A stretch of DNA of 64,000 nucleotides from Bacillus sp. (in: firmicutes) (GCA_003560495.1 PWLM01000046.1:32326-96325); one strand, 5' to 3'; positions 8,919 through 18,764 are shown, counted from the stretch's first letter. Numbers and translations: made by a program. The notes: generated by a model not told the origin, from the letters alone.

Positions 8919-10079
8919 ATGAAAAACGAAGCAGCATTTATATTTTCCGAAGAACAGCTTGGATACAAGTTTCACGATGACCACCCGTTTAATCAGCATC
9001 GTCTGACGATCACTAATGATCTTCTTTTTAAAACGGGTGCTTTAAAACAGGAAGATATTACTCCTGCCCGGATGGCTACGGTGGACGAACTGCTTCTCGT
9101 ACACGATGAAGAGTTTGTTTCCGCTGTTATTAGTGCTACCGAAGGGCAGCAGAAATCCGCATACAAAACTAAATTTGGTATTGGAACCGAAGATACACCG
9201 GTATTTCCGATGATGCACGACGCTGCGTCCTGGCTGGTAGGCGGAACGCTTCAAGCTGCCGATCTCGTTTTTCAGCATGGCTATAAACATGCTCTGAATC
9301 TCGGCGGCGGCCTTCATCACGGGTTCCGGGGAAAAGCTTCCGGCTTTTGTATTTATAACGACAGCTCTATCGCCATAGAATATATGAAGCAGAAATACGG
9401 CGTCCGCGTATTATACATTGATACCGATGCCCACCATGGAGACGGCGTGCAGTGGGCTTTCTACGATGATCCGGAAGTGTGTACACTTTCCTTTCATGAA
9501 AGCGGCCGCTTCCTTTTCCCAGGAACCGGTCATTCGTCCGAAAGGGGACACGGGGAGGGATATGGTACCGCATTCAATGTTCCTTTTGAAGCTTTTTCAG
9601 AAGACGATACAATGCTCCAGTCTTACGAAACCGTCATGCGTCAGGTTATTGAATCTTTTAGACCGGATGTTATTTTAACGCAGAATGGCGCCGATGCCCA
9701 TTACTTCGACCCTCTTACCCACCTGTGCGGCACGCTCAATTTTTTTCACGAAATACCGAGGCTTGCTCACCAGCTTGCCCACGAGTACTGTGATGGACGA
9801 TGGATTGCCGTCGGAGGCGGAGGTTACGATATATGGAGAGTTGTACCAAGAGCATGGTCCAGTGTCTGGCTGGAAATGAGTGAGCAGACCCACATTCGTA
9901 AAGACCCGATTCCGGAATCCTGGCTGCAGAGCTGGCAGGAGGAGTCCCCCGTTAAACTTCCTGATAAATGGGATGATCCACCCGGCTTGTATCCTCAGAT
10001 CCCGCGCAAAAAAGAAATTGATCAGAAAAATGCCCGTACAGTAAAGCAGGCCTTAAAGTTTCTTTCAAAACAGCCATAA
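8919..10079 (+). CDS. acuC: AcuC, histone deacetylase-family protein deacetylase
   Basis: Zn-dependent deacetylase that reactivates acetylated AcsA in B. subtilis, opposing AcuA. 386 residues, the usual length. It has the class I HDAC-type signatures: GGGLHHGFRGKASGFC with tandem His, YIDTDAHHGDGVQ with the Asp and His zinc ligands, and QNGADAHYFDPLTHL with the third ligand. The start ATG overlaps the region right after the acuB stop, indicating translational coupling. A strong symmetrical terminator follows. Confidence 0.95.
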   Translation: MKNEAAFIFSEEQLGYKFHDDHPFNQHRLTITNDLLFKTGALKQEDITPARMATVDELLLVHDEEFVSAVISATEGQQKSAYKTKFGIGTEDTPVFPMMHDAASWLVGGTLQAADLVFQHGYKHALNLGGGLHHGFRGKASGFCIYNDSSIAIEYMKQKYGVRVLYIDTDAHHGDGVQWAFYDDPEVCTLSFHESGRFLFPGTGHSSERGHGEGYGTAFNVPFEAFSEDDTMLQSYETVMRQVIESFRPDVILTQNGADAHYFDPLTHLCGTLNFFHEIPRLAHQLAHEYCDGRWIAVGGGGYDIWRVVPRAWSSVWLEMSEQTHIRKDPIPESWLQSWQEESPVKLPDKWDDPPGLYPQIPRKKEIDQKNARTVKQALKFLSKQP

Positions 10080-10085
10080 AGAAAC

Positions 10086-10122
10086 AAGCCGGCCTTATCG
10101 ATGATATCGATAAGGCCGGCTT
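10086..10122. terminator. Bidirectional terminator between acuC and mtnN
   Basis: A 17-bp perfect stem, AAGCCGGCCTTATCGAT and its complement, with a 3-nt loop between two convergent genes. It lacks strong T tracts. Confidence 0.75.
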
Positions 10123-10174
10123 CAGGATGGTTAATAAAGCGGTTTAAGCGCCTGACAGAAGCAGCATTTGAAAG

Positions 10175-10900
10175 CTATGATCGGTTTTCCTGAGGAAGAG
10201 TTTTCATATACTTGCGAATAGCATTCGTGACAATAAAAGCAGACCTTTCTGCCGTCTCATACACCCACTGCTGAAAAGATTTTGGAGCATCCCCATTTGC
10301 TTTATCGGATATAGAACGGATGACTACAAACGGGACGTCATGCATCCAGGATATGTGAGCAAGAGCGGCCCCTTCCATTTCAACGCAGTCAGCTTCAAAC
10401 AAAGTTCGCAGCTGGTCCACTTCTTCCTTATTCGCAATGAACTTTTCACCGCTGATAACCTTCCCCTCTTTCACATTAATACCCTCAATCTCCCGGGCAG
10501 CTTCTGTAACTAATGAACGCCACAGGGGATCAGCATGAAAAATAGAAGGCCCGTCGAACATAGGAATTATTCCTTTCGGAAAACCGAGCGGACTCGCATC
10601 AATGTCGTGGTACTGACACATACTGCTTACTACAATATCCCCTATTTCCAGGTCGGGATCTGCTGCTCCCGCTACTCCCGTGAATAAAATCACATCCACA
10701 TTAAATACGTCGATCATTTTTTGAGCTGCGGCAGCGGCATTTACTTTTCCAACTCCTGCTTTTGTAAGGACAACACTACAGACACCATAGCAGCCTTCAA
10801 AATACTTTGTTTTAGCGAGCGTATGTTTTTCTTCGATGCTGAAAAGATGGGTAAAATAAGCAATTTCTTCTTCCATTGCTCCAATTATTCCTATTTTCAT
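10175..10900 (-). CDS. mtnN: 5'-methylthioadenosine/S-adenosylhomocysteine nucleosidase
   Basis: Cleaves methylthioadenosine and S-adenosylhomocysteine to adenine plus the thioribose or ribosylhomocysteine, in methionine salvage and SAM recycling. 241 residues. Motifs: MKIGIIGAMEEE at the N-terminus with the catalytic Glu, the VTGVAG-like FTGVAGAADPDL loop, VEMEGAALAHI at the ribose site, and SDKANGDAP with the catalytic Asp. The start ATG has AGAGGGGG upstream. In B. subtilis the acuC-ccpA interval holds the motPS stator genes instead. Confidence 0.95.
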   Translation of the reverse strand: MKIGIIGAMEEEIAYFTHLFSIEEKHTLAKTKYFEGCYGVCSVVLTKAGVGKVNAAAAAQKMIDVFNVDVILFTGVAGAADPDLEIGDIVVSSMCQYHDIDASPLGFPKGIIPMFDGPSIFHADPLWRSLVTEAAREIEGINVKEGKVISGEKFIANKEEVDQLRTLFEADCVEMEGAALAHISWMHDVPFVVIRSISDKANGDAPKSFQQWVYETAERSAFIVTNAIRKYMKTLPQENRS

Positions 10901-10934
10901 CGAAAAAACCCCCTCTAATCTGCATGGTCAGCAG

Positions 10935-10962
10935 AACCGGACATTTTACATTATGTCCGGTT
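10935..10962 (-). terminator. Probable terminator downstream of ccpA
   Basis: A 10-bp stem AACCGGACAT/ATGTCCGGTT with an 8-nt loop between the ccpA stop and mtnN. No clear T-run follows on the minus strand, so termination is only probable. Confidence 0.5.
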
Positions 10963-10986
10963 TGGATGCTGATTGCTGTAATGCTT

Positions 10987-11997
10987 TTATTCTTCTTTAA
11001 AAGACGTGGACTGACGATATTCTATCCGATGCGGAAGGACAACTGCGTTTTCTTCCACTTCTTCTTTATTCATAAGTTTTGTAAGCAGTCTCATAGAAAC
11101 AGCACCGATATCATACATCGGCTGAACAACTGTTGTGAGGGCCGGCCTTACCATGGTGGCAAGACGGGTGTTATCAAACCCGATAATTTCAAAATTTTCT
11201 GGAATACTGTATCCGGCATCCTGCGCACCATGGATCAATCCAAGTGCCATTTCATCTGTGGACGCAAAAATAGCTGTAGGTTTATTTTCAAGTTTATCAA
11301 GTTGACGGATCGCATCCAGACCGGAATCGTGAGTATAATCCCCGATGACGACAAGATCGTCTTCGAGGTCAATATCTGCTTCCTGAAGCGCTCTTTTATA
11401 CCCTGAATACTTCTGATATCCATTGATTGGATCCTCAAGAGTGCCGGAAAGCATAGCAATCCGTTTATGTCCTTGACGGATAAAGGTAGATACAGCATCA
11501 TAAGCAGCCTGATGATAATCAATATTTACGGATGGAAATTCCTTTTTCTCATCGATGGTCGCTGAAAGTACGACGGGCACAGGCGACTTTTTAAAAGCAT
11601 CCTCGTGCTCCTTAGTAATTTCTCCTCCCATAAATACAATCCCATCCACCTGCTTTTCCAGCATAGTATTAATCAAGTGAATTTCTTTGTCCTTATTCTG
11701 GTCCGAGTTGCTGAGAATGATGTTGTACTTATACATTGTCGCAATATCTTCTATTCCTCGCGCAAGTTCTGCAAAGAAAATACTGGAGATGTCTGGAATA
11801 ATTACTCCAACTGTCGTCGTCCTTTTACTTGCAAGTCCCCGGGCTACTGCGTTCGGACGGTATCCAAGCCGGTCGATAGCTTCCATCACTCTTTTTCTCG
11901 TAGTCGGCTTCACGTTTGGATTGCCGTTTACAACACGTGATACGGTCGCCATCGAGACCCCTGCTTCTCTTGCTACATCATAAATTGTTACATTCAT
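10987..11997 (-). CDS. ccpA: Catabolite control protein A
   Basis: LacI-family master regulator of carbon catabolite control in Firmicutes. It binds cre operators with HPr-Ser-P as co-effector. 336 residues: an N-terminal helix-turn-helix and hinge helix ([18 protein letters not shown], then [14 protein letters not shown]) and a periplasmic-binding-protein-like core. The start is the ATG of [13 protein letters not shown], preceded by TAGGAGGAG; the longer frame to 12015 has no ribosome site. It lies directly downstream of aroA, as in B. subtilis. Confidence 0.96.
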   Translation of the reverse strand: MNVTIYDVAREAGVSMATVSRVVNGNPNVKPTTRKRVMEAIDRLGYRPNAVARGLASKRTTTVGVIIPDISSIFFAELARGIEDIATMYKYNIILSNSDQNKDKEIHLINTMLEKQVDGIVFMGGEITKEHEDAFKKSPVPVVLSATIDEKKEFPSVNIDYHQAAYDAVSTFIRQGHKRIAMLSGTLEDPINGYQKYSGYKRALQEADIDLEDDLVVIGDYTHDSGLDAIRQLDKLENKPTAIFASTDEMALGLIHGAQDAGYSIPENFEIIGFDNTRLATMVRPALTTVVQPMYDIGAVSMRLLTKLMNKEEVEENAVVLPHRIEYRQSTSFKEE

Positions 11998-12169
11998 TAC
12001 TGCTCCTCCTAACAATTATTTACAAATAATGGTTTTCATATTTTCATAATCTACACTCATCATACGACACTTTTTATAGGCGTGCAAACGATTAAATATT
12101 CAGAAATACCCGCTGTTACCGGCATGTTATTATACTTAATTCTCTATGAATATCTTCAATTCCTTCCAT

Positions 12170-12209
12170 AAAAAAAGCTGTTTCGAGGGTTCATTTACCC
12201 CGAAACAGC
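12170..12209 (-). terminator. Terminator of aroA
   Basis: Stem GCTGTTTCG/CGAAACAGC with an inner GGG/CCC pair, ending in a T7 run on the minus strand just after the aroA stop. Confidence 0.9.
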
Positions 12210-12218
12210 CTCAAATTA

Positions 12219-13313
12219 TTAATTTAACGCAGGCTGGCCTTTCTTGTAAAGACCTGATTCCGTCAGTTTGGCAAGAAATTCCTCAAATTGTGGAATGTTC
12301 ATCTGCTGGGCAGAATCTGAAAGTGCCACTGCAGGATCCGGATGAACTTCTGTCATGACACCGTCTGCGCCTACAGCAAGGGCTGCTTTTGCAGTCGGCA
12401 GCAGAAGATCCCGTCTTCCGGTAGAGTGAGTAACGTCTACAAGTACCGGCAGGTGGGTTTCCTGCTTAAGAATCGGAACAGCTGAAATATCCAGCGTGTT
12501 TCTTGTAGCAGATTCGTACGTTCTGATACCTCGCTCGCAGAGTATGATCTGACCGTTGCCCTGGGCATGAATGTATTCAGCAGCGTTAATAAGCTCTTTA
12601 ATTGTTGCAGAAAGTCCCCGCTTAAGAAGAATCGGCTTGTCTACTTTTCCTGCCGCCTTAAGAAGTTCAAAGTTCTGCATGTTACGGGCGCCGATCTGGA
12701 TAACGTCGAGGTAGTCAACAGCTTTTTCCATGTCGTGCGGCGTAACAATTTCGCTGATTACCGCCAGATCGTGTTTATCCGCCACCTGTTTAAGAATTTT
12801 CAGTCCTTCTTCGCCAAGTCCCTGGAAATCATAAGGGGAAGTTCTCGGTTTGAAAGCTCCGCCGCGCATCAGTTTAATACCCTGTTTTTTAAGTGCTCCG
12901 GCTACTTCATCTACCTGTTCGAAGCTTTCTACAGAACAAGGACCAGCAATAATGCGCTGCTCTCCGTCTCCAATTGTCTCCCCTTTTACGTTAACGATCG
13001 TATCTTCCTGCTTACGTTTTCTGGAAACAAGAAGAGCTTTCCGGTGATCGTCTTCCTGAAGCTCAAGACTGGCTTTAAAAATTTCTTTGAAAATATGCTG
13101 GATTGTGGACGTTTCAAATGGTCCTTCATTCTTTTCAGCCAGTGCATCCAGCATTTTTCTCTCTCTTACAGGATCAAAACGATTAAGCCCCTGGGAAGCT
13201 TTGACACGTCCTACTTCCTGAGCAAGCTTTGCTCTTTTGGAGATCAGCTCAAACAGCTGGTCGTTCACCTCGTCTAATTGCGTTCTAAGCTCTTCTAGTT
13301 GTTCATTTCCCAT
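12219..13313 (-). CDS. aroA: Bifunctional chorismate mutase / DAHP synthase
   Basis: First step of aromatic amino acid synthesis: condenses phosphoenolpyruvate and erythrose 4-phosphate to DAHP. The AroQ-type chorismate mutase domain (about 1-85, [20 protein letters not shown]) acts as the feedback sensor for prephenate and chorismate. The type I-beta DAHP synthase domain (about 115-355) shows [25 protein letters not shown], and [10 protein letters not shown]. 364 residues, typical for the Bacillus enzyme (called AroA or AroG). It has its own promoter at 13370-13398. Confidence 0.96.
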   Translation of the reverse strand: MGNEQLEELRTQLDEVNDQLFELISKRAKLAQEVGRVKASQGLNRFDPVRERKMLDALAEKNEGPFETSTIQHIFKEIFKASLELQEDDHRKALLVSRKRKQEDTIVNVKGETIGDGEQRIIAGPCSVESFEQVDEVAGALKKQGIKLMRGGAFKPRTSPYDFQGLGEEGLKILKQVADKHDLAVISEIVTPHDMEKAVDYLDVIQIGARNMQNFELLKAAGKVDKPILLKRGLSATIKELINAAEYIHAQGNGQIILCERGIRTYESATRNTLDISAVPILKQETHLPVLVDVTHSTGRRDLLLPTAKAALAVGADGVMTEVHPDPAVALSDSAQQMNIPQFEEFLAKLTESGLYKKGQPALN

Positions 13314-13369
13314 TCTAAAAAACTCCTCTCTTTTGCTGTCAAGCCATCGCTTGCTTTGGATTACTGCTC

Positions 13370-13398
13370 ATTATAAACGATAAAGTTCCAATTGTCAG
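13370..13398 (-). promoter_or_regulatory. aroA promoter
   Basis: -35 CTGACA at 13398-13393, a 17-nt spacer, and a perfect -10 TATAAT at 13375-13370. It is 57 nt upstream of the aroA start. Confidence 0.75.
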
Positions 13399-13745
13399 CC
13401 CTTTTTCTTTAATTCTTGAACGCTTTTAAGCGCTAAAGTGTTTTAAGCCCGCCGCTGCAGTGTTTTCTTCTCAATTTTTTTAATACTGAATTTGATTTTC
13501 CTAGGAAAATCCGTGGATTTATTCTCTATTCTCCACCTAAGAAACAGATTTTCTGCATATTGAAAGTCACCTTTAACCGACCTTTGTTTAAAATATTTTT
13601 GTATATTTAGAAATATTACTATATTCCAACTTCATTTAGCAAGTTTAACCGCTTGGTTCTAACACCATCGAACAATATGAGCAAATTAATTGATTGTTAA
13701 ATGTTAGAAACTATGTAAGATCAGTTTTGATAGCGATTGGCAGGA
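13399..13745. other. AT-rich spacer upstream of aroA
   Basis: About 350 bases without a credible ORF. It holds an imperfect palindrome CGCTTTTAAGCG just upstream of the aroA promoter and a perfect 18-bp palindrome at 13494-13511. Nothing else recognised. Confidence 0.45.
13494..13511. promoter_or_regulatory. Perfect 18-bp palindrome, candidate operator
   Basis: GATTTTCCTAGGAAAATC is identical to its reverse complement, with no spacer. It lies about 100 bp upstream of the aroA promoter in non-coding DNA. The symmetry suits a dimeric DNA-binding protein. No known consensus recognised. Confidence 0.4.
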
Positions 13746-13747
13746 AC

Positions 13748-13794
13748 GGCTGCAAAAAAAATGCCCCTCGGCCGGAAGAGACCTCGGGACAGAA
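13748..13794 (-). terminator. Probable terminator of the ytxGHJ operon
   Basis: On the minus strand a GC-rich imperfect stem (GTCCC/GGGGC with inner GGT/GCC pairs) is followed by a T8 run, about 60 nt after ytxJ. Confidence 0.6.
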
Positions 13795-13850
13795 TATACT
13801 TGCTGCAGAATGAAGGCTGAAGATAAACACACTTTCTTACGTTCAGTGAA

Positions 13851-14180
13851 TTAATTCAGCTTTTCAGCAGCTGTCTGCAGTTTTTCGTTTGTTATTCTCC
13901 AATGGGAATCATGCCATACTACCTTTCCATCGGATACTAGAAAAGCCTGTGGAGATTCATGCTTGATCTGGAAATGCTCAGCTGTATCAGATGAGCCTTC
14001 CCGGAACTCCTGCACATTCAAGTAGTACACAGGCAGATTCTCACTCTGGCCGGCAAAAGCCTCCGTTTCTTCGAACGCTTCTGAGCTGATCGGACAAGTC
14101 AAACTGTGTTTCATTAATAGATAAGGTTCTTTTTTTGCATACAGCTGTTTTAATTCTTCCATCGTGTTAATTTTAAGCAT
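13851..14180 (-). CDS. ytxJ: YtxJ, thioredoxin-fold bacillithiol-system protein
   Basis: Small thioredoxin-fold protein of the YtxJ/DUF2847 family, linked to bacillithiol redox chemistry by family annotation. About 109 residues. It has the family-typical single-Cys motif MKHSLTCPISSEAF and the HESPQAFLVSDGKVVWHDSHW stretch that resembles the cis-Pro region. I place the start at the ATG of MLKINTMEEL, preceded by GGTGA; it overlaps the end of ytxH by 8 nt, which suggests translational coupling. Last gene of ytxGHJ, a general-stress operon in B. subtilis. Confidence 0.88.
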   Translation of the reverse strand: MLKINTMEELKQLYAKKEPYLLMKHSLTCPISSEAFEETEAFAGQSENLPVYYLNVQEFREGSSDTAEHFQIKHESPQAFLVSDGKVVWHDSHWRITNEKLQTAAEKLN

Positions 14181-14628
14181 GAAAATTTTCACCATCGCTT
14201 TTTTCTTTTTCGTAGGCTTCCACTTCACGGATCAGTTCTTCCACGGAGCGCTGCAGATCTTCCACTTCCTGACGTACAGAAGCAGCAATATCCTCGGAAA
14301 GGTCATCAAAATCATCTACAAGATAGTCAGCAGAATCCGTGAGCTCCTGCATGTTTCTGCGGAGAGAGCGGGTCCCCCGGCGGATTTTTTCTCCGAGACT
14401 TGTCGTACCCTCTCTGGCGCTGGAAGCTACACTGCCTCCTTTTTCAACTGCCTGGTTCGTCCATTCGGAAGTTTTATCTTTTGCTGTACGGGCCTGCTCA
14501 TTGATCCCTTCACGGAATTCGCGGCCGGAAGCTGGTGTCAGCAGAAAAGCAATCACTGCACCGGCCAGGCCTCCAATGAGTGTGCCCAGAAAAAAGTCTT
14601 TCGTATTGATTCCGTTCTCTTCACTCAT
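14173..14628 (-). CDS. ytxH: YtxH-family general stress protein
   Basis: Membrane-associated stress protein. 151 residues: an N-terminal Gly-rich hydrophobic segment (about 12-33, GTLIGGLAGAVIAFLLTPAS), then a long charged, helical region of likely coiled coil. The GxxIGGxxGAxxxLLxAPxSG pattern defines the YtxH family. AGGAGG lies 8 nt before the start. Exact function is unknown. Confidence 0.9.
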   Translation of the reverse strand: MSEENGINTKDFFLGTLIGGLAGAVIAFLLTPASGREFREGINEQARTAKDKTSEWTNQAVEKGGSVASSAREGTTSLGEKIRRGTRSLRRNMQELTDSADYLVDDFDDLSEDIAASVRQEVEDLQRSVEELIREVEAYEKEKSDGENFHA

Positions 14629-14642
14629 CGCTGCTTCCTCCT

Positions 14643-15068
14643 TTATTTAGATCCTGCCTCTTTTTTCGATTTCCATTTAGACCAGACAGTAATAGCTGCA
14701 TTGCTCCATTCCACAGCTTTTGCTACCTGATCGGAGCGGTTTTCAGCTGTCTGGGAGAAAGAATCGGAAACTCTCTTAAAAGAGTGGTTTAAGTTTTGAA
14801 AAGTCACACCAAGATCCTGTGCTGCCGCAAATACCGAATTCAGTGATTCGGATTTATGCTGCAGATCCTCTGCCAGAGCATTGGTCTTATGTAGCAGTGC
14901 ATCTGATTCTTTCGTTATTCCTTCCACCTGTCCTTGAAGATCCTCCACTGTTTTGGAGACGTTATCCATTATGTTCTTCAATGCCTTGAGCGTAGAGATA
15001 ATAAATACTACGAGCAGAGCAAAAGCTACCGCGATAATTGCAATACTTACGTATAAAAGCCATTCCAT
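14643..15068 (-). CDS. ytxG: YtxG, DUF948 membrane protein
   Basis: 141 residues with an N-terminal membrane helix (about 4-26) followed by a predicted coiled coil rich in LKALKNIMDNVSKTVEDL-type heptads, as in DUF948 proteins. First gene of the ytxGHJ stress operon; 14 nt separate it from ytxH. AGGAGG precedes the ATG. A TTGACA box lies upstream at 15142-15137, with a poor -10. Confidence 0.9.
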   Translation of the reverse strand: MEWLLYVSIAIIAVAFALLVVFIISTLKALKNIMDNVSKTVEDLQGQVEGITKESDALLHKTNALAEDLQHKSESLNSVFAAAQDLGVTFQNLNHSFKRVSDSFSQTAENRSDQVAKAVEWSNAAITVWSKWKSKKEAGSK

Positions 15069-15230
15069 CGTTTCATTCCTCCTTCTACTTAGTAAATAGC
15101 TCGTTCTTCTATTATTGAACAGGATTCTGTAATATTTGTCAAAACCCTGAGCATTCCGGCTCCCGAGCTGGCATTTTTCCCTGCAGAAAGGTAAACTTAA
15201 GACGAATCTACTACATAAGGAGTGTTTACT

Positions 15231-16346
15231 ATGAGAGATCCCCGTTTATCCGTTCTGGCGGAAAACCTCATCCGCTATTCCACCAGCCTGCAGCCGGGCG
15301 AAAAAATTCTGATTGAAAACTTCGGCCTTCAGAAAGAGCTTGTAAAAGCGCTCGTTGAAAAAGCCTATGAAGCCGGGGGTATACCATTTGTTTCCCTAAA
15401 AGAAGCAGATATAAACCGCACCTTGCTGATGGAAGCCAGTGAAGAGCAGCAGGAAATGACCGCCCGCTTTGAAGCTCAAGTTATGGAGGAAATGGATGCT
15501 TATATCGGACTTCGAGCCGGAAACAACATCAGCGAACTATCGGACGTTCCCTCAGAAAAAATGAGTCTTCACCAACGCACTGTCGGCACTATGGTGCACC
15601 GGAAAATAAGGGTCCCGAATACTAAATGGGTCGTTCTTCGGTATCCAACTGACTCCATGGCGCAGCTCGCGGATATGAGCACATCAGCCTTTGAAGATTT
15701 TTACTTTAATGTATGTAATCTTGATTACAGCATCATGGACAAAGCGATGGACTCCCTCGTAGCACGGATGAACCAGACAGAAACGGTCCGCATTACCGGC
15801 GAAAAAACTGACCTTACTTTTTCCATTAAAGATATGTCTGCTGTGAAATGCGCAGGTAAACTGAACATTCCGGATGGAGAAGTATATACAGCACCTGTAA
15901 AAAATTCAGTTAACGGTACTATTACCTACAATACTGCTTCTCCTTATCAGGGGACAACGTTTGAAAATATATCTTTTACTTTCAAAGATGGAAAAATTAT
16001 TTCCGCTGCCTCCAGTGATGAAAAAAAGATTAATGAAATTCTCGATACAGATGAAGGTGCCCGTTTTATCGGGGAATTCGCCATTGGTGTTAATCCATTT
16101 ATAAAACATCCGATGCAGGATATTTTATTCGACGAAAAAATTGACGGAAGTTTTCATTTCACCCCAGGACAGGCATACGATAACGCTTACAACGGAAACG
16201 ATTCAGCCATCCACTGGGACATTGTAAATATCCAGCGTCCGGAGTACGGCGGCGGAAATATTTATTTTGACGACGAACTGGTCCGTGAAAATGGCCGTTT
16301 CGTCACCGAAGATCTTCAGGGTCTGAATCCGGAAAATCTTACTTGA
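15231..16346 (+). CDS. ampS: Aminopeptidase, peptidase family M29
   Basis: Cytoplasmic metallo-aminopeptidase of the AmpS/PepS/AMPII family, removing N-terminal residues from peptides. About 371 residues, the usual length being near 410 in B. subtilis AmpS and 371 in shorter members. Typical stretches are AENLIRYSTSLQPGEKILIE at the N-terminus, the IGEFAIGVNPFI block, and DSAIHWDIV near the C-terminus with metal ligands. The ATG at 15231 follows AAGGAG by 8 nt; an upstream in-frame GTG at 15222 overlaps that ribosome site and is unlikely. Confidence 0.93.
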   Translation: MRDPRLSVLAENLIRYSTSLQPGEKILIENFGLQKELVKALVEKAYEAGGIPFVSLKEADINRTLLMEASEEQQEMTARFEAQVMEEMDAYIGLRAGNNISELSDVPSEKMSLHQRTVGTMVHRKIRVPNTKWVVLRYPTDSMAQLADMSTSAFEDFYFNVCNLDYSIMDKAMDSLVARMNQTETVRITGEKTDLTFSIKDMSAVKCAGKLNIPDGEVYTAPVKNSVNGTITYNTASPYQGTTFENISFTFKDGKIISAASSDEKKINEILDTDEGARFIGEFAIGVNPFIKHPMQDILFDEKIDGSFHFTPGQAYDNAYNGNDSAIHWDIVNIQRPEYGGGNIYFDDELVRENGRFVTEDLQGLNPENLT

Positions 16347-16364
16347 TATAAACTTCTTCCCTTT

Positions 16365-16395
16365 CTCCGGCCTGTTATATGGCCGGAGTTTTTTT
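16365..16395 (+). terminator. Terminator of ampS
   Basis: Stem CTCCGGCC/GGCCGGAG, 8-nt loop, then T7. Confidence 0.92.
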
Positions 16396-16483
16396 ATGCC
16401 TCTGTATACGCTTACCTGCTTTCGTCTTCGCAGGACGCTCTCCGGGCGGGGGAAGGCGCCGGCAGGGCCGAGCGCAGGAGAGG
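16396..16483 (-). repeat. Internally deleted remnant of the terminator-associated repeat
   Basis: Next to the ampS terminator, the minus strand carries pieces of both parts of the repeat: CGGAG..CGTCCTGCG..GAAAGCAGG-type sequence from the right part and CTCCTGCGCTCGGCCCTGCC from the left part. The roughly 250-300 nt between them in full copies are missing. Confidence 0.6.
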
Positions 16484-16554
16484 TTTGTACCCCCCGCACG
16501 ATAAGCCGGCGAACCAGTGGTATCTCACTCATATCTCCAGCACTCATAGTGAAT

Positions 16555-17859
16555 CTATTTTACAGCCGCTCTGTTTTCATAGGCTGCCTGGAATTTCTGT
16601 ACGTCTCCAGCTCCCATAAACAAAAGCACGCCAGTCGTGTGCTCTTTTAAAACTTCCACATTATCTTCCTTCAAAATTTTTGCTCCGGGAATTTTATGCT
16701 GCAGATCTTCTATGCGAAGTTCTGCCTTCTTCTCTCTGGCAGAGGAGAAAATGTCACACAAATATACCGTGTCAGCGTCTTTTAATGTCTCTGCAAATTC
16801 ATTCATAAATGCTTCTGTTCTTGAAAAAGTATGCGGCTGAAATATCGCGATAATTTCCCGGCCGGTATATTTTTTCATTGCCGATTCAATCGTAGCCCGG
16901 ATTTCCGTCGGATGATGGGCATAATCGTCTACTAAAATCTGGCTTCCCATTTGTTTTTCTGTAAATCTGCGCTTTACTCCTTCAAACGTACGGAGCCTTT
17001 CTTCCAGTATTTCACGTTCAATGTTTTCGTAATGACAGAGGGCTATAACCGACAGAGCATTCAGGACGTGATGCGTCCCGTACCCCGGTATAGTAAAACT
17101 ACCGTAGGACTCGCTTCGAATATAGCAGTCAAAGTGGGTACCTTTTTCGTCGGTATAGATATCTTTCGCCTGAAAATCATTGTCATTGTCCAGTCCATAA
17201 TATATTACAGGCACATTAGCCGTAATATGCTTAAGGTGTGGATCATCCCCACAGGCAATAATAGCTTTCTTTACCTGATCCGACATCTCCTGGAATGCCT
17301 TAAACACGTCTTCTACATCTTTAAAATAGTCAGGGTGGTCGAAATCGATATTTGTCATTATGGCATAATCAGGATGGTAATTCAGAAAATGTCTGCGGTA
17401 TTCGCAAGCTTCAAACACAAAATATTCACTGTTTTCCTGTCCTTTACCTGTCCCGTCTCCGATAAGATAGGAAGTCTGTCTTGCTTCAGACAGAACATGC
17501 GAAAGCAGACCGGTCGTCGTTGTTTTACCGTGGGAACCGGTCACAGCAATGCTTGTGAAATTTTGGATGAAGCTCCCCAGAAAATCAGGGTAGGAATGTA
17601 CCTGAATGTTTTTTTCGCCCGCCGCTTTCACTTCTTCATTTGTTTCGTTATAGGCTGCAGAAGCTATGACGGTCTGTCCTTCCTGGATGTTTTCCGCTTT
17701 GAACGGAAGCAGGGGAATACCTTTCTTTTCCAGCGGGATCTGAGTGAAAAACCGTTTTTCGACGTCGGATCCCTGTACGTTTTTATTCATATCACTTAAT
17801 ATTTGCGCGAGGGCACTCATGCCCGATCCTTTAATTCCAATGAAATGATAATTTGTCAT
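16555..17859 (-). CDS. murC: UDP-N-acetylmuramate-L-alanine ligase
   Basis: Cytoplasmic ATP-dependent ligase adding L-Ala to UDP-MurNAc in peptidoglycan precursor synthesis. 434 residues, as in Bacillus. N-terminal Rossmann motif [10 protein letters not shown] (8-17), ATP loop [10 protein letters not shown] (107-116), [10 protein letters not shown] in the central domain, and [11 protein letters not shown] in the C-terminal domain. Same strand as the next gene upstream, 90 nt away. Confidence 0.97.
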   Translation of the reverse strand: MTNYHFIGIKGSGMSALAQILSDMNKNVQGSDVEKRFFTQIPLEKKGIPLLPFKAENIQEGQTVIASAAYNETNEEVKAAGEKNIQVHSYPDFLGSFIQNFTSIAVTGSHGKTTTTGLLSHVLSEARQTSYLIGDGTGKGQENSEYFVFEACEYRRHFLNYHPDYAIMTNIDFDHPDYFKDVEDVFKAFQEMSDQVKKAIIACGDDPHLKHITANVPVIYYGLDNDNDFQAKDIYTDEKGTHFDCYIRSESYGSFTIPGYGTHHVLNALSVIALCHYENIEREILEERLRTFEGVKRRFTEKQMGSQILVDDYAHHPTEIRATIESAMKKYTGREIIAIFQPHTFSRTEAFMNEFAETLKDADTVYLCDIFSSAREKKAELRIEDLQHKIPGAKILKEDNVEVLKEHTTGVLLFMGAGDVQKFQAAYENRAAVK

Positions 17860-17949
17860 TCCTATGAGCCTCCGAATATCTTTTAAGTTAGTAACCCGCA
17901 GCTTATCTGCGGCTATCTTTTCTATTATAGCAAACTCCTTCCGGCCCTG

Positions 17950-18615
17950 CTACGGATTCCGGGAAGAATGACAATGTAAATACTTCACTCCCATTTCTTT
18001 CATAAAGCGGTGATAAGCTTTTCTGCCATCGTCTTTTTTGTCGTTTATTTCTTCTATCACCGTGTTTTCGTTTGCTCTGCCGATTCGGATTACCGGACCT
18101 ATCATCATCGATTCGAATCCTACTGTACTGATTCTTGCGAGAATCATATCTCCTTCTCCCGTATCCGCTACCTCTCCGAGCGGCTGGACCTTCCGGCGGT
18201 TTTGTTCGTCGTCCAGAAGAGTCAGTGTACCGGCTTCCAGTTTTTCCACGCGGTAAGGTGCGAGATACATCAGCATAAACAGTCCGGCAGTTTCTACAAG
18301 CTTTGCCGGCATTTTTTCCTTTTTGGCACGAATGTACAGATCCAGCGGACGGGATCCTATTACAGTAATGTAATCAAACATCAGCCAGTGTTCAAAATGC
18401 ATCTCTTCAAAAGAAGTCAGCGCCCGTTCTTTTTCAATTCCGCACAGTTCACGGAACATATGCTTGGCCCGCACCTTTTCCCGGAGATTCATTTCTGTCT
18501 GTATAAACTGAAAAAGATTTTCATACAGCATTTCTGCACTTCGGACATATTCCTTCTGCCTTAATTCCTTCACCCGTTTAAAGTCCACGAGAAATGCCGT
18601 TTTCTTTCCACGCAT
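17950..18615 (-). CDS. Unknown protein upstream of murC
   Basis: 221 residues, no signal peptide or membrane segment. Charged N-terminal helical half (many Lys/Arg/Glu) and a C-terminal half with a possible beta-rich segment (QPLGEVADTGEGDMILARIS). A start ATG with GGAGG nearby (AAAGGAGGGAAAACAG) supports it as a real gene. I do not recognise the family. Placement between pncB and murC on the same strand gives no firm clue. Confidence 0.75.
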   Translation of the reverse strand: MRGKKTAFLVDFKRVKELRQKEYVRSAEMLYENLFQFIQTEMNLREKVRAKHMFRELCGIEKERALTSFEEMHFEHWLMFDYITVIGSRPLDLYIRAKKEKMPAKLVETAGLFMLMYLAPYRVEKLEAGTLTLLDDEQNRRKVQPLGEVADTGEGDMILARISTVGFESMMIGPVIRIGRANENTVIEEINDKKDDGRKAYHRFMKEMGVKYLHCHSSRNP

Positions 18616-18764
18616 CTGTTTTCCCTCCTTTAATATTTTTTAGCAGGATAATCCAAGTTGTACAAACATCCGCTTGACTTCCTATGTAAACAGACAAAAG
18701 GATGACGATGAAACGCTCTGCGCTTCATGCCACCCCTTTTCTTTTAAATCAGGCTGACCGGAAA

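Noticed and set aside
13419-13434. cre site upstream of aroA
   Set aside because: CGCTTTTAAGCG is palindromic but does not fit the cre consensus spacing.
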